A DNA stretch of 64,000 bases from JACVRW01 sp963728495 (GCA_963728495.1 CAVSKI010000007.1:62001-126000); one strand, 5' to 3'. Positions 38,917 through 47,720 are shown, numbered from the stretch's first letter. Program-made: numbers and translations. Notes: generated by a model not told the origin, from the sequence alone.

Positions 38917-38959
38917 CAACCCATGCCCGAACGATCAACACCAACAGAGAGGAGCGGCC

Positions 38960-39970
38960 ATGGCGTCGCTGACTGCGCACCTCGTTGAGAGCGGCGACCA
39001 TGGCCGTCTCGGGTTTCACCCGGACTGTCCCGTCTGCCGGCAGGTGCGGCTGTTCGGTTCGCTTTCCGCCGACCCCGTGATCTCGCGGCGGGCGCAGGCC
39101 GCCCTCGCCAGCGGCGTCCTCGCTCTGTCGGCCGTGGGGCCGCCGCGGCGGTGGCACAAGAGCCGGACCACCAGGTGGAGGGTGGGTCCGAACCCGCACC
39201 GGACGGGGGCACCGGCGACAGCCGGGGCCGAGGCGGCGCCTCCGTCGACACTCGCCCCGCCGCCCGCTCCCGATCTCGACCCCCAGACACCCGAGGGGGC
39301 TGAGGCGTCAGAACTTCTGGAGGTCGTCCCGGTCCAGACCGAGCCTGTCGAGGCTCCGACCGGCCAAGACAGTCCGGGCGCCGACTCGGGGACCGCCCCC
39401 GACACCGTCGATCCCGAAGGGCCACGCCCGAAGAGCGTTCCGGAGTCACCCGAGCCTGAGTCGCCCACGGAAGCGCCGGAGACAACCCAACCGCCGGCGG
39501 AGGCTGAGGCACCCCAAGCGATGGACGAGCCCGGTTCGGAGGGCTCGCCCGAGCGACAAGCTCAGGACACCGTCAGCCTCGAGGAAACGGTGGAGGCCCT
39601 GCCCCGCGATCTCACCGCGCCACCGGCCGCCGAAGGCGTCGAGCGACTGCCGGCCGCCCCTGAGCCGGCGGCGGCGCCTATGGTCGCACCGGCTAACGCG
39701 GTCGCCGCGACGCCCCCTGCGCCGGCACCGGTCCCCACCACGAACGACCTAGCGCCAGCGGACAGAACCTCATCGGGGCCGAACCCGGCCTTCCTGGTCG
39801 TCCAACCCGGCGACTCCCTCTGGTCGATCGCCAAGCGGCTCCTGGGTCCGGATGCCTCACCCGCCCAGATCGCCCGCAAGGTCTCTCGCCTTTGGGATCT
39901 CAACGATGACCGGATCGGCACTGGCCGTCCCGATCTCATCCTGGTCGGCACGAAGCTCAGGCTGCGGTGA
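38960..39970 (+). CDS. LysM-domain surface protein with N-terminal CxxC motif
   Basis: A 336-residue protein. The N-terminus LVESGDHGRLGFHPDCPVCRQ carries a CxxC knuckle. Residues about 48-60 start like a membrane anchor (LASGVLALSAVG) but turn into a basic stretch. In the shifted frame this would read Ala-rich and then AQEPDHQVEGG, so two compensating indels near 39140 and 39215 are likely. A long Pro/Glu/Thr/Ala-rich linker (about 80-270) precedes a C-terminal LysM peptidoglycan-binding domain (VVQPGDSLWSIAKRLLG ... LWDLNDDRIG). The RBS AGAGAGGAG at about 38945-38953 fits ATG 38960. It heads a three-gene set. Confidence 0.75.
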   Translation: MASLTAHLVESGDHGRLGFHPDCPVCRQVRLFGSLSADPVISRRAQAALASGVLALSAVGPPRRWHKSRTTRWRVGPNPHRTGAPATAGAEAAPPSTLAPPPAPDLDPQTPEGAEASELLEVVPVQTEPVEAPTGQDSPGADSGTAPDTVDPEGPRPKSVPESPEPESPTEAPETTQPPAEAEAPQAMDEPGSEGSPERQAQDTVSLEETVEALPRDLTAPPAAEGVERLPAAPEPAAAPMVAPANAVAATPPAPAPVPTTNDLAPADRTSSGPNPAFLVVQPGDSLWSIAKRLLGPDASPAQIARKVSRLWDLNDDRIGTGRPDLILVGTKLRLR

Positions 39971-40003
39971 ACGGACCCCCCTCGCTCAAGCGTCGCGAGC
40001 TCT

Positions 40004-40885
40004 ATGGCGGGCCCAGTCATCGACGGTCGTCAGGCGCGCGACGATGCTCTCGGTCGCCTGCGACGCCGAATGGAGTCGCTGCTCGTGTCTCGCGGCGAGC
40101 GGGAGGAGGCGGAGATCGAACGGCTGCTTCTCGATCAGCCCGGGCCGACACGCCCCAATCTGATCGCCCTGATCAGCCCCAAGGGCGGAGTGGGCAAGAC
40201 CACCAGCACCTTTCTCACCGGCAACCTGCTTGCCTCGCATCTCAAGCTTCGCGCGATCGCCGTGGACGCCAACCCCGACTTCGGGACGCTCGGACGTCTT
40301 TCCGGCGAGCGCACACGCTCGGCGCGCTCGCTGGCCGAGCTCCTCGGCGACACGGACAAGCTGAGCACGGCGGCGGAGCTCCGTCCCTATGTCTCCTGCC
40401 TCCCGAGCGGACTCCACCTCCTGGCCGCGCCGGCCGACGCGCGGTTGGCCGCCAGCTTTGGTCCGGATCGGTATGGAGAACTGGCGGCATTTCTCTCCTG
40501 CTTCTACGACGTGGTGCTGCTGGACCTCGGGACCGGCGTCGCGGGTCCGCTCGCTCGCTTCGCCATCGAACGCGCCGACCAGGTCGTGCTCGTGACGACC
40601 CCCGAATGGATCACCGCCAGCGTGGTCCTCGATGCGCTCGAGCACCTCCAGCACGACCGCACAACCGTGGTGGTCAACAAGGCCAAGCCGAGCTCAGGGC
40701 CGGAGCTGAGCGCCGTCGACGAGTGCTTTCGCCAGGAGCGCCTACACCGGTCGGTCACGATTCCCTACGACGAGCGGCTTGCCCGGATGCTCGACAGCGG
40801 CACCTACTCGCTCGAGGCGCTGGGCCGACGTAGCCGTCTCCCGATCAAGCAGCTCGGGCTCGCAGTCGCTGAGCAGCTTGCTTGA
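40004..40885 (+). CDS. ParA/MinD-like P-loop ATPase
   Basis: A 293-residue deviant-Walker ATPase: SPKGGVGKTTSTF (signature Lys present), DANPDFGTLGRL, DVVLLDLGTGVAGPLAR and VVVNKAKPSS for the adenine site. About 60 extra residues precede the ATPase core. The start is uncertain: GTG 39967 overlaps the LysM stop (GTGA) and would read NGPPSLKRRELYGG before joining this frame if one G near 40010 is an insertion. In either case it is coupled to the LysM gene and to the next gene by TGATG. No parB or plasmid context is present, so localisation of an envelope structure is more likely than DNA partition. Confidence 0.8.
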   Translation: MAGPVIDGRQARDDALGRLRRRMESLLVSRGEREEAEIERLLLDQPGPTRPNLIALISPKGGVGKTTSTFLTGNLLASHLKLRAIAVDANPDFGTLGRLSGERTRSARSLAELLGDTDKLSTAAELRPYVSCLPSGLHLLAAPADARLAASFGPDRYGELAAFLSCFYDVVLLDLGTGVAGPLARFAIERADQVVLVTTPEWITASVVLDALEHLQHDRTTVVVNKAKPSSGPELSAVDECFRQERLHRSVTIPYDERLARMLDSGTYSLEALGRRSRLPIKQLGLAVAEQLA

Positions 40886-41232
40886 TGGCCGGCCTGCGTG
40901 AGCGCCCGAGGCTGGTTGCGGCGCGCGTGCTCGCGGTCGCCCTGCTCGTTGGCGTGGGCGTCGCGATCGGTGCCCTTGCCGCCGATCCGAGCTCCGAGAT
41001 CCCTGCTCAAGCGCGGACGCAGCTGAAGCGAGCGAAGATTGTCAGTGTCGAGCGCGCCGACCTGCTCGATCGATCGAGCGCCGCGTTCGATCGCGTGAGC
41101 GCCGAACTCGACGACGCACTCGAGCGGACTCGCAGTTTGAGCCGCTCCAACACTCGCCTGCGCCGCGAGGTTCGCACTGCTAGGCGTGCCCTCAAGCGCG
41201 CTCAGAGAACCCGTCGCTCGCGAGCGGGCTGA
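40885..41232 (+). CDS. membrane-anchored coiled-coil protein
   Basis: A 115-residue protein with one transmembrane helix (about 11-33) and then an Arg/Glu/Leu-rich heptad pattern (about 45-110), a long coiled coil with a basic end. ATG 40885 overlaps the ATPase stop (TGATG). Likely works with the LysM protein and the ATPase; no family recognised. Confidence 0.65.
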   Translation: MAGLRERPRLVAARVLAVALLVGVGVAIGALAADPSSEIPAQARTQLKRAKIVSVERADLLDRSSAAFDRVSAELDDALERTRSLSRSNTRLRREVRTARRALKRAQRTRRSRAG

Positions 41233-41236
41233 GGCC

Positions 41237-41833
41237 ATGGCGCCGAGCGAGCAGCCCGTCTTCTACTTCGACCTCGGCTCCCCCTACGCCTGGCTGACGG
41301 CGGAGCGCATCCATCACGTGCTGCCGGTCGTGGCGGTCTGGCAGCCGATTCTGCTCGGCGGCATCTGGCAGCGCAGCGGGGGCGAGTCCTGGGCCACCAC
41401 CGACAAGCGCGAGGAGGGCATGCGGGAGGTTGAGCGGCGAGCCGCGGACTACGAACTGCTTCCGGTCAAGTGGCCCGAGCCCTGGCCCACGAGCACGCTC
41501 CTCGCGATGCGTGCCGCCACCTTCGCCCAGCAGGCAGGGCGCACCGTCGCCTTCTCGCTGGCCGCCTTTCGCCAGGCCTTCGCCGGGGGAAAGGACCTGA
41601 GCGAGATCGACAACGTGCTGATCGCCGCGGCGGCCTGCGAGCTCCACCCGAAGGCCCTGCTCAAGGCGATCGAGCTGCGATCCACCAAGAACCGGCTCAG
41701 GGCCGCTACCGAGGAGGCCTACGAACGCGGCGTTCGGGGAGTCCCGAGCGTCTTGGTGGGCGATGAGGTCTTCTGGGGCGACGATCGCCTCGAGGAAGCT
41801 GCCGCCGCCGCGGCTACATGGTCTAGCTCCTGA
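41237..41833 (+). CDS. DsbA-fold protein, 2-hydroxychromene-2-carboxylate isomerase-like
   Basis: A 198-residue thioredoxin-fold protein of the HCCA isomerase/kappa-GST group: FYFDLGSPYAWLTAERI with Ser in place of the CxxC, a helical insertion, and the cis-Pro segment GVRGVPSVLVGDEVFWGDDRLEEA. There is no signal peptide, so it acts in the cytoplasm on a thiol cofactor adduct. Five bases separate it from the coiled-coil gene. Substrate unknown. Confidence 0.82.
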   Translation: MAPSEQPVFYFDLGSPYAWLTAERIHHVLPVVAVWQPILLGGIWQRSGGESWATTDKREEGMREVERRAADYELLPVKWPEPWPTSTLLAMRAATFAQQAGRTVAFSLAAFRQAFAGGKDLSEIDNVLIAAAACELHPKALLKAIELRSTKNRLRAATEEAYERGVRGVPSVLVGDEVFWGDDRLEEAAAAAATWSSS

Positions 41834-41885
41834 CCGCCCACCCCCCACTCGGGGGTTTCGGGCATAGCCGCGAAGGGTCACCGGG

Positions 41886-41891
41886 TACAGT
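41886..41891 (+). promoter_or_regulatory. putative -10 box TACAGT of pdhABC
   Basis: TACAGT ends 8 nt before ATG 41900. No ribosome-binding site is present, so pdhA may be read from a leaderless mRNA. Confidence 0.4.
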
Positions 41892-41899
41892 CCGGACCA

Positions 41900-43247
41900 A
41901 TGGCTACGGAGCAGCAGACGGGCACCAAAAAGGACGCCAAGGACGAAAATGGCGGCGGCGTCGACCCCAGCGACGTACCGGTAGCCAAGGACGCCGGCGT
42001 CGGCGAGGTCAAACACGGCCTGCCGGACAAGGAGACCTGCACCACCGTCCTCCAGAAGATGATGCTCATCCGCCGCTTCGAGGAGCGCGCGGGCGAGATG
42101 TACGCCAAGGCCAAGATCGGCGGCTTCCTGCACCTGTGCATCGGTGAGGAGGCCACGGTCGTGGGCGCCACCCAGGCGCTGCGCGAGACCGACTACCTCA
42201 TGTCCACCTACCGCGAGCACGGCCAGGCGCTGGCTCGCGGCACCGACGCCACGGCCGTGATGGCCGAGCTGTTCGGCCGCGAGGGCGGCTGCTCGTCCGG
42301 GCGCGGCGGCTCCATGCACCTCTTCGACTGGGACAAGCGCTTTCTCGGCGGCTACGGCATCGTCGGCGGCTCGCTGCCGCTCAGCGCCGGCGTCGCGCTC
42401 GCCTGCGACTACATGGAGACCGAGGACGCGATCCTCTCCATGATGGGCGACGGCGCCACCAACCAGGGCACCTTCGGCGAGACGATGAACCTCGCCGCCC
42501 TGTGGCAGCTGCCGGTGGTCTTCGTGATCATCAACAACCAGTTCGGCATGGGCACGGCGCTGCATCGCCACTCGGCGGTCACCGACCTGTCGCTCAAGTC
42601 CGAGGGCTATGGCGTGCCCGGCACGCGCTGCGACGGCATGGACGTGCTCGATGTGCACAGCGTCGTGACGGGTGCGCTCGCGTGCGCGCGCGAGGAGCGC
42701 AAGCCGCAGCTCGTGGAGGCGGTGACCTACCGCTACCGCGGCCACTCGATGGCCGACCCCGAGGAGTACCGCTCCAAGGAGGAGGTCGAGGAGTGGCGCG
42801 AGCGCGACCCGATCAAGGCCTTCTCCGACCGTCTGGTCGACGAGGGGGTGTTCACCGAGGATGACGTGAAGGGCTTCGACGAGAAGGCGATCGAGGTGGT
42901 CGACGAGGCGGTTCAGTTCGCCGACGCCTCCCCCTTCCCCGACCTCGACTCGCTCTACGACGACATCTACGTCTTCAACGAGGACGTTCCCGCCTGGTGG
43001 ACCGTCGACGAACGCTCGCCCGAGCCCCACCGAGGCGAGCGCGAGCGCGAGGCGGGCGACATGCCCCACGAGCTGGCCGAGAAGGGCGCCGCCTACGCCA
43101 ACGTGGGCGACCGCAAGGCACGCCAGTCCGGCTCGCCGCAGGATCAGGACCAGGAGGGCAGCCAGCAGGGTCCGGGCGGCGGAAGAGGCGAGCGGTGAGG
43201 GTGAGCCGGAGGCCGACGACCGCGACAACGAGGGCGGCGGCGACTGA
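41900..43247 (+). CDS. pdhA: pyruvate dehydrogenase E1 component, alpha subunit (frameshift near the end)
   Basis: Thiamine-diphosphate-dependent decarboxylase half of E1. HLCIGEEA, STYREHGQALARG, GGSMHLFD, the TPP motif GDGATNQGTFGETMNLAALW with IINNQF, and phosphorylation-loop-like YRYRGHSMADPEEYRSKEE are all canonical. A non-conserved charged tail of about 80 residues follows. Straight reading stops at 43198. Removing one G near 43170 lets the acidic tail run to TGA 43245-43247, overlapping the pdhB ATG (TGATG), which I take as the true end (about 448 residues). Confidence 0.93.
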
Positions 43248-44231
43248 TGCCCACCATGCGCTACCGCGAGGCGCTCAACCAGGCGCTGCGCGAGGAGATG
43301 AACGAGGACGAGAACGTCTTCCTCATGGGCGAGGACATCGGCGTCTTCCAGGGCGCGTTCAAGGTCACCGCCGGGCTGCTCGAGGAGTTTGGCGAGAAGC
43401 GCGTGCGCGACACGCCGATCTCCGAGAACACGATCGTCGGGCATGGGCGTGGGCTCGGCGATGCTCGGCCTGCGACCGGTGGTGGAGCTGATGACCATCA
43501 ACTTCTCGCTGCTCGCGATGGACCAGATCGTCAACCACGCGGCTGCGATCCGCTACATGTTCGGCGGCCAGGTGAAGGTGCCGATGGTGATTCGCATGCC
43601 CCAGGGCGCGGGGCACCAGCTCGGCCCTACGCACTCGCACTGCCTCGAGGCCTTCTACCTGCACGTACCCGGCCTGCTGGTGGCCGTGCCCAGCACTCCC
43701 GCTGACGCCAAGGGCCTGCTCAAGGCGGCGATCAAGGACGACAACCCGGTTGTCTTCATCGAGCACGAGACGCTCTATGGCCAGCGCGGCGAGGTGCCGG
43801 AGAACGGCGGCCCGATCCGCTTCGGCGAGGCCGCCATCCGGCGCGAGGGCGAGGACGTGACCGTGATCGGCATCTCGCGCATGGCCATCACCGCCCAGAA
43901 GGCGGCCGAGCATCTCGCCGACGAGCACGAGATCGACGCCGAGGTGATCGACCCGCGCACGCTGCGCCCGCTCGACCTCGACACGATCCTCGACTCGGTC
44001 AAGAAGACCAACCGCGTTGTGATCGTGGAGGAGGGCTGGCCCCACGGCGGAGTCGGCGCCAACCTGGCGGCGCTCATCCAGGAGCAGGCCTTCGACTGGC
44101 TCGACGCGCCCGTGCAGCGGGTGACCGGCGCCGACGTGCCCATGCCCTATTCCAAGCCACTCGAGCAGGCCGCGTTCCCGCACGAGGAGCATGTGGTGCA
44201 GGCCGCGATCGCAACGTTCCGGGACCTCTAG
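43247..44231 (+). CDS. pdhB: pyruvate dehydrogenase E1 component, beta subunit (one frameshift)
   Basis: Partner of pdhA, about 327 residues after correction, the usual size. The conserved MRYREALNQALREEM, MGEDIGVFQGAFKVT, DTPISENTIVG, NHAAAIRYMFGGQ and VIVEEGWPHGGVGANLAA are present. The frame breaks at 43438-43443 (GTCGGGCATGG); one G less joins NTIVG to MGVGSAMLGLRPV. A short gap and a GAGGGAGA ribosome-binding site lead to pdhC. Confidence 0.94.
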
Positions 44232-44243
44232 AGGGAGAGCCAG

Positions 44244-45698
44244 ATGGCCAGCGATGTCACGATGCCGCGCCTGTCCGACTCGATGGAGGAGGGCACCGTC
44301 CTCAAGTGGCTGGTGGACGAGGGCGCCGAGGTCAAGCGCGGCGAGCCGCTGGTGGAGATCGAGACCGACAAGGCCAACATGACCTACGACGCCGACTCGG
44401 ACGGCACGCTGGTCGAGATCCTGGCCCAGGAGGGCGACACGCTGGCCATCGGCGAGCCGATCGCGCGGATCGGCGAAGCCGGCGAGGCCAGCGGGAACGG
44501 CAAGCCCTCGGGCGACGAGGCGCAGGAAGAGGAAGCGTCGGCGGACGCCGACGCCGAGGATGAAGACGGCGAGGATGAGCCGGCCGCTGAGGACGAGGGC
44601 GAAGAGGCCGAGGCCTCGGGCGACGACGACGAGCAGGCCGCCTCCCAGGGCGAGTCTCGCGGCGGTGGTGGGGGCGCAGAAGGCGGCGGCGAGACCCAGT
44701 CGGGCGGCACAGCGACCAAGACCAGCGCCCCGAGCGGAAACGGCGCGGGTGACGGCGAGCGCATCAAGGCCTCTCCCGTGGCGCGCCGCATGGCCGGCGA
44801 ACTGGGCGTGGAGCTGGCCCAGCTCGAGGGCAGCGGGCCCGGTGGGCGCATAGTCAAGGCCGACGTGCAGGCAGCCTCCGAGTCCGGGACCGCCACCAAG
44901 ACCGACGGGGCTCAGGCCGACGGCGCCGAGGCCGAGGCGCCCGCCGAGGAAGCTCCCGAGAAGGGCAAGGCCGAGGAGCGTCCGGAGCCCCAGAAGGGCG
45001 AGGCCGGTCCCAAGGGCGAGGCCGACATCCACGAGCTCACACGCCTGCAGCAGACGATCAGCCGGCGGATGGCCGAGTCGAAGGCCACCGCGCCGGATTT
45101 CTCGATCTCACTGACTGTCGACATGACCCAGGCCGTGGAACTGCGCGCGCGCCTGAAGGAGGTCTCCGACTCGGCGCCGTCGTTCAACGACATGGTGGTG
45201 AAGGCCGCCGCGACCGCGCTGCGCGAGCACCCGCGTGTGAACGGCGCCTACCGCGACGGCAAGTTCGAGCTCTACAACAAGATCAACATCGGCGTGGCCG
45301 TGGCGGCCATGGACGCGCTCGTGGTGCCCACGATCTTCGACGCGGACCAGAAGTCCCTGGGCCAGATCTCCCGCGACGCGCGCGCCGTGATCGAGAAGGT
45401 GCGCGACAAGACCGTGACCCCGCCTGAGCTCTCGGGCGGCACCTTCACGGTCTCCAACCTGGGCATGTACGGCATCGAGCACTTCACCGCGATCATCAAT
45501 CCTCCGCAGGCCTCGATCCTGACCGTTGGCGTGCTGTCAAAGCGGCCGGCCGTGGACGACAACGGCCGGGTGGTGGCCCGCGACCAGATGAGCCTGTCGC
45601 TGGTCTGCGACCACCGCATTCTCTACGGAGCGGATGGAGCGCAGTTCCTCGCGCGCGTGAAGGAACTGCTCGAGCAGCCGCTGTCGCTGGCCCTCTAA
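44244..45698 (+). CDS. pdhC: dihydrolipoamide acyltransferase (E2)
   Basis: Core of the pyruvate dehydrogenase complex, 484 residues. The lipoyl domain is residues 1-80 with the lipoyl Lys in EIETDKANMTYD. A very acidic linker (about 88-165) follows, then the E1/E3-binding domain (KASPVARRMAGELGVELAQ ... GGRIVKADV) at about 172-212. After a second linker comes the catalytic domain (about 260-484) with ISRRMAESKATAPDFSISL and SNLGMYGIEHFTAIINPPQ. The usual catalytic HxxxDG appears as HRILYG followed by ADGAQFL, with Tyr in place of Asp. E3 (lpdA) is encoded 10 kb upstream. Confidence 0.93.
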   Translation: MASDVTMPRLSDSMEEGTVLKWLVDEGAEVKRGEPLVEIETDKANMTYDADSDGTLVEILAQEGDTLAIGEPIARIGEAGEASGNGKPSGDEAQEEEASADADAEDEDGEDEPAAEDEGEEAEASGDDDEQAASQGESRGGGGGAEGGGETQSGGTATKTSAPSGNGAGDGERIKASPVARRMAGELGVELAQLEGSGPGGRIVKADVQAASESGTATKTDGAQADGAEAEAPAEEAPEKGKAEERPEPQKGEAGPKGEADIHELTRLQQTISRRMAESKATAPDFSISLTVDMTQAVELRARLKEVSDSAPSFNDMVVKAAATALREHPRVNGAYRDGKFELYNKINIGVAVAAMDALVVPTIFDADQKSLGQISRDARAVIEKVRDKTVTPPELSGGTFTVSNLGMYGIEHFTAIINPPQASILTVGVLSKRPAVDDNGRVVARDQMSLSLVCDHRILYGADGAQFLARVKELLEQPLSLAL

Positions 45699-45741
45699 GA
45701 CAAATCTAAGGGGCGTTATCCAGAGTTGACAGTGGCCTTCC

Positions 45742-45747
45742 TAGGGT
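45742..45747 (+). promoter_or_regulatory. putative -10 box TAGGGT
   Basis: TAGGGT ends 7 nt before ATG 45755. TTGACA occurs at 45726-45731 but only 10 nt upstream, too close for a normal -35. Confidence 0.4.
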
Positions 45748-45754
45748 CGTCTCC

Positions 45755-46036
45755 ATGGATGAACGACCCACAGACACAGGTCCTGACAACCGCCTGACCC
45801 GGCGTCGCGGACGGCGCGTGGTCACCGCCCTCGCGGTGGCCGGAGTGCTCGCGGCGATCCCCGCCGGCGCGGCGCTGGCCGGAGGCTCCGACAGCTCAGC
45901 CGGCGGCGGCGACTCGACCGGCGCGGTGCCGGCGCAGAACACTCCCGACAACGGCCAAGGCGGCAACGGCGACCGCGACCGCGGCGACTGCCCCGAGAAG
46001 GACGGCCGGCAGAGCCAGGGGTCGGCTCAGATCTAG
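45755..46036 (+). CDS. small exported Gly/Asp-rich protein
   Basis: A 93-residue protein with a basic start, a hydrophobic segment (about 22-42, VVTALAVAGVLAAIPAGAALAG) that is probably a signal peptide cut near ALA, and a disordered Gly/Ser/Asp tail with one Cys. No family recognised. The next gene starts 11 bp downstream. Confidence 0.55.
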   Translation: MDERPTDTGPDNRLTRRRGRRVVTALAVAGVLAAIPAGAALAGGSDSSAGGGDSTGAVPAQNTPDNGQGGNGDRDRGDCPEKDGRQSQGSAQI

Positions 46037-46046
46037 CCATCGGCTG

Positions 46047-46790
46047 ATGACGATCTCCCCGGCCTTCGCGGCGATCCTCGGCGGGGTCGTGTCCGGCCTG
46101 GCGGTGGCTGCGATCTTCGTGTTCTCGAGCGAGCGCGAGAGCGAGGCGGAGCCGGTCGAAGCCCGCCCGATGAGCGTCGGCGAGATCTATCGCCGGGCTC
46201 GCGAATCGGTCTTCACCGTCGAGGGCCGCGAGCCCGGACTGGATGAGTGGCCGGAGGGTCCGCCGCGCCTGGACGACGGCGTGGCCACGGGCACCGGGTT
46301 CGCCATCGCGGGGGGCCGGATCGCGACCAACCAGCACGTGGTGGCCGGGGCCGAGCTGGTGACCGTGCGCCTCGGTGGAAGCCGCATCCGGGCCCGCGTG
46401 GTGCGCGAGAACGCCTCGTCGGATCTCGCCATCCTGCGCCTCCCGCCTGCACGGGCCCGCGCATTGGCCCCGCTTGCCCTCGCGGACTCGGGCCGAGTCC
46501 TGCCCGGCGATATGGCCGTGGCGATCGGCAACCCCTACGGCCTGACCCGCAGCGTGACCTCCGGCGTGGTTTCTTCCGCGCGCCGGCAGATCGAAGCGCC
46601 CGACGGATCCCGCATTCGCAACGCCATCCAGACCGACGCCGCGATCAACCCGGGCAACTCCGGCGGCCCGCTCCTCGACGCGAGCGGCCGCGTGATCGGG
46701 GTGATGGCGCAGGGCCGCGGCGACGGCATTGCGTTCGCCGTGCCCGTGAACCGGCTGAAGCAGGTGGCGGCGCTCAGGGGCGGTCCTTAG
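46047..46790 (+). CDS. membrane-anchored HtrA/trypsin-like serine protease without PDZ domain
   Basis: A 247-residue protein with one N-terminal membrane helix (about 6-27) that is likely an uncleaved anchor. The chymotrypsin-fold triad is visible: His in IATNQHVVAG, Asp in SSDLAILRLP and Ser in NPGNSGGPLLD. HtrA proteases normally carry C-terminal PDZ domains, but this one ends right after the protease domain (AFAVPVNRLKQVAAL). It probably performs quality control outside the membrane. Confidence 0.88.
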   Translation: MTISPAFAAILGGVVSGLAVAAIFVFSSERESEAEPVEARPMSVGEIYRRARESVFTVEGREPGLDEWPEGPPRLDDGVATGTGFAIAGGRIATNQHVVAGAELVTVRLGGSRIRARVVRENASSDLAILRLPPARARALAPLALADSGRVLPGDMAVAIGNPYGLTRSVTSGVVSSARRQIEAPDGSRIRNAIQTDAAINPGNSGGPLLDASGRVIGVMAQGRGDGIAFAVPVNRLKQVAALRGGP

Positions 46791-46925
46791 GCCGCAGGTC
46801 CCTCGCACTTTGCGCGAATTGCTTCTCACGGCCCCGGGTAAGGCCCCGGTCGACGCGCGTTCTTCATCAAATGGCAGGGGTAGGCCACCATCGCCTTCCG
46901 CGCGCCTTAGCGCGAAAGGAGACGG

Positions 46926-46985
46926 ATGCTGAACCCCGCCGCGGCGTCGACCCGGACGCCGCGGCGGGTTCCCCTAGCCTCATAG
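46926..46985 (+). CDS. possible 19-residue leader peptide before the LOG gene
   Basis: ATG 46926 follows a strong AAAGGAG (46915-46921) at ideal distance and reads MLNPAAASTRTPRRVPLAS to TAG 46983-46985, three bases before the LOG start. The frame runs through the long hairpin below. A coding leader that controls folding of the hairpin is conceivable; chance is not excluded. Confidence 0.3.
   Translation: MLNPAAASTRTPRRVPLAS
46932..46970 (+). promoter_or_regulatory. long GC hairpin just upstream of the LOG gene
   Basis: AACCCCGCCGCGGCGTC (46932-46948) pairs with GACGCCGCGGCGGGTT (46955-46970) with one bulged base and a 6-nt loop. It is not followed by a T-run. It could be a terminator for the protease gene or a regulatory stem in the LOG leader. 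The rest of the 198-bp gap (46791-46931) shows no further gene. Confidence 0.5.
46975..46980 (+). promoter_or_regulatory. putative -10 box TAGCCT of the LOG gene
   Basis: TAGCCT ends 8 nt before ATG 46989. If used, transcription would begin after the hairpin and at the start codon. Confidence 0.35.
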
Positions 46986-46988
46986 GGG

Positions 46989-47720
46989 ATGAAGGATTCG
47001 CCCGAGCCGCGTATGCCGGCCACGTTCGACGAGGAGATCATCGCCGCCCAGGAGACGGCGGTCGTGTCCACTCTCACCGACGCCGCGCGCCTCGAGCGCA
47101 TTCAGGACGAGGTCGAGATGGGCTTCGACGCCCTGGCGCACGTGGGGGCGGCCGCCTCGTTCTTCGGCTCCGCCCGGACCTCGTCCGACGATCCGGAGTA
47201 CAAGCTCGCTCGCGAGACTGCGCGGATGGTCGGGGAAGCGGGTATCGCGATCATCACCGGCGGTGGGCCGGGGGCGATGGAGGCGGCCAACAGGGGAGCG
47301 CGCGACGCGAACGCGCTGTCGATAGGCCTGAACATCGAGCTGCCCTTCGAGCAGGGCATCAACCCCTACTGCGACATCGGGCTCGAGTTCCATTACTTCT
47401 TCGCGCGCAAGATCATGTTCGTTCGCTACGCGAGCGGCTTCGTGGTCTTCCCCGGCGGCTTCGGCACGCTCGACGAGCTGTTCGAGGCCATGACGCTGAT
47501 TCAGACCGGCAAGGTGCGCAACTTCCCGGTGATCCTCGTGGGCAGCGACTACTGGGGCGGCCTCGTGGACTGGCTCCGGGAGCGGCTGCTGGACGAGGGC
47601 AAGATCTCGCCCGGCGATCTCGACCTGTTCTGCGTGACCGACGATCCCACGCTCGTGCTCGAGCGCCTCAAGGCCGCGCAGCATCGCGAGGCGCGGGCAT
47701 CGCTTCGTAACGGTCCCTGA
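46989..47720 (+). CDS. LOG-family nucleotide 5'-monophosphate phosphoribohydrolase
   Basis: A 243-residue Rossmann-fold protein. ASFFGSARTS, ITGGGPGAMEAANRGA and the signature PGGFGTLDELFEAMTLIQTGK identify the lysine-decarboxylase-like LOG family, whose members release free base from (cytokinin-type) nucleoside monophosphates. Natural substrate in bacteria is uncertain. The last 53 bases overlap the convergent phospholipase D-like gene. Confidence 0.87.
   Translation: MKDSPEPRMPATFDEEIIAAQETAVVSTLTDAARLERIQDEVEMGFDALAHVGAAASFFGSARTSSDDPEYKLARETARMVGEAGIAIITGGGPGAMEAANRGARDANALSIGLNIELPFEQGINPYCDIGLEFHYFFARKIMFVRYASGFVVFPGGFGTLDELFEAMTLIQTGKVRNFPVILVGSDYWGGLVDWLRERLLDEGKISPGDLDLFCVTDDPTLVLERLKAAQHREARASLRNGP

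Noticed and set aside
40004..40885. ParA-like ATPase as evidence for a plasmid or replication origin
   Set aside because: No parB, parS-like repeats, replication gene or origin features are nearby; the neighbours are envelope proteins.
41192..43534. A 780-codon minus-strand frame opposite the DsbA-like, pdhA and pdhB genes
   Set aside because: It is the antisense shadow of high-GC codons; its His/Val/Leu/Arg-rich text has no domain, whereas the plus-strand products are complete known enzymes.
43365..45032. A 555-codon minus-strand frame opposite pdhB and pdhC
   Set aside because: Same cause: third-position GC bias on the opposite strand; no start signal and no family match.
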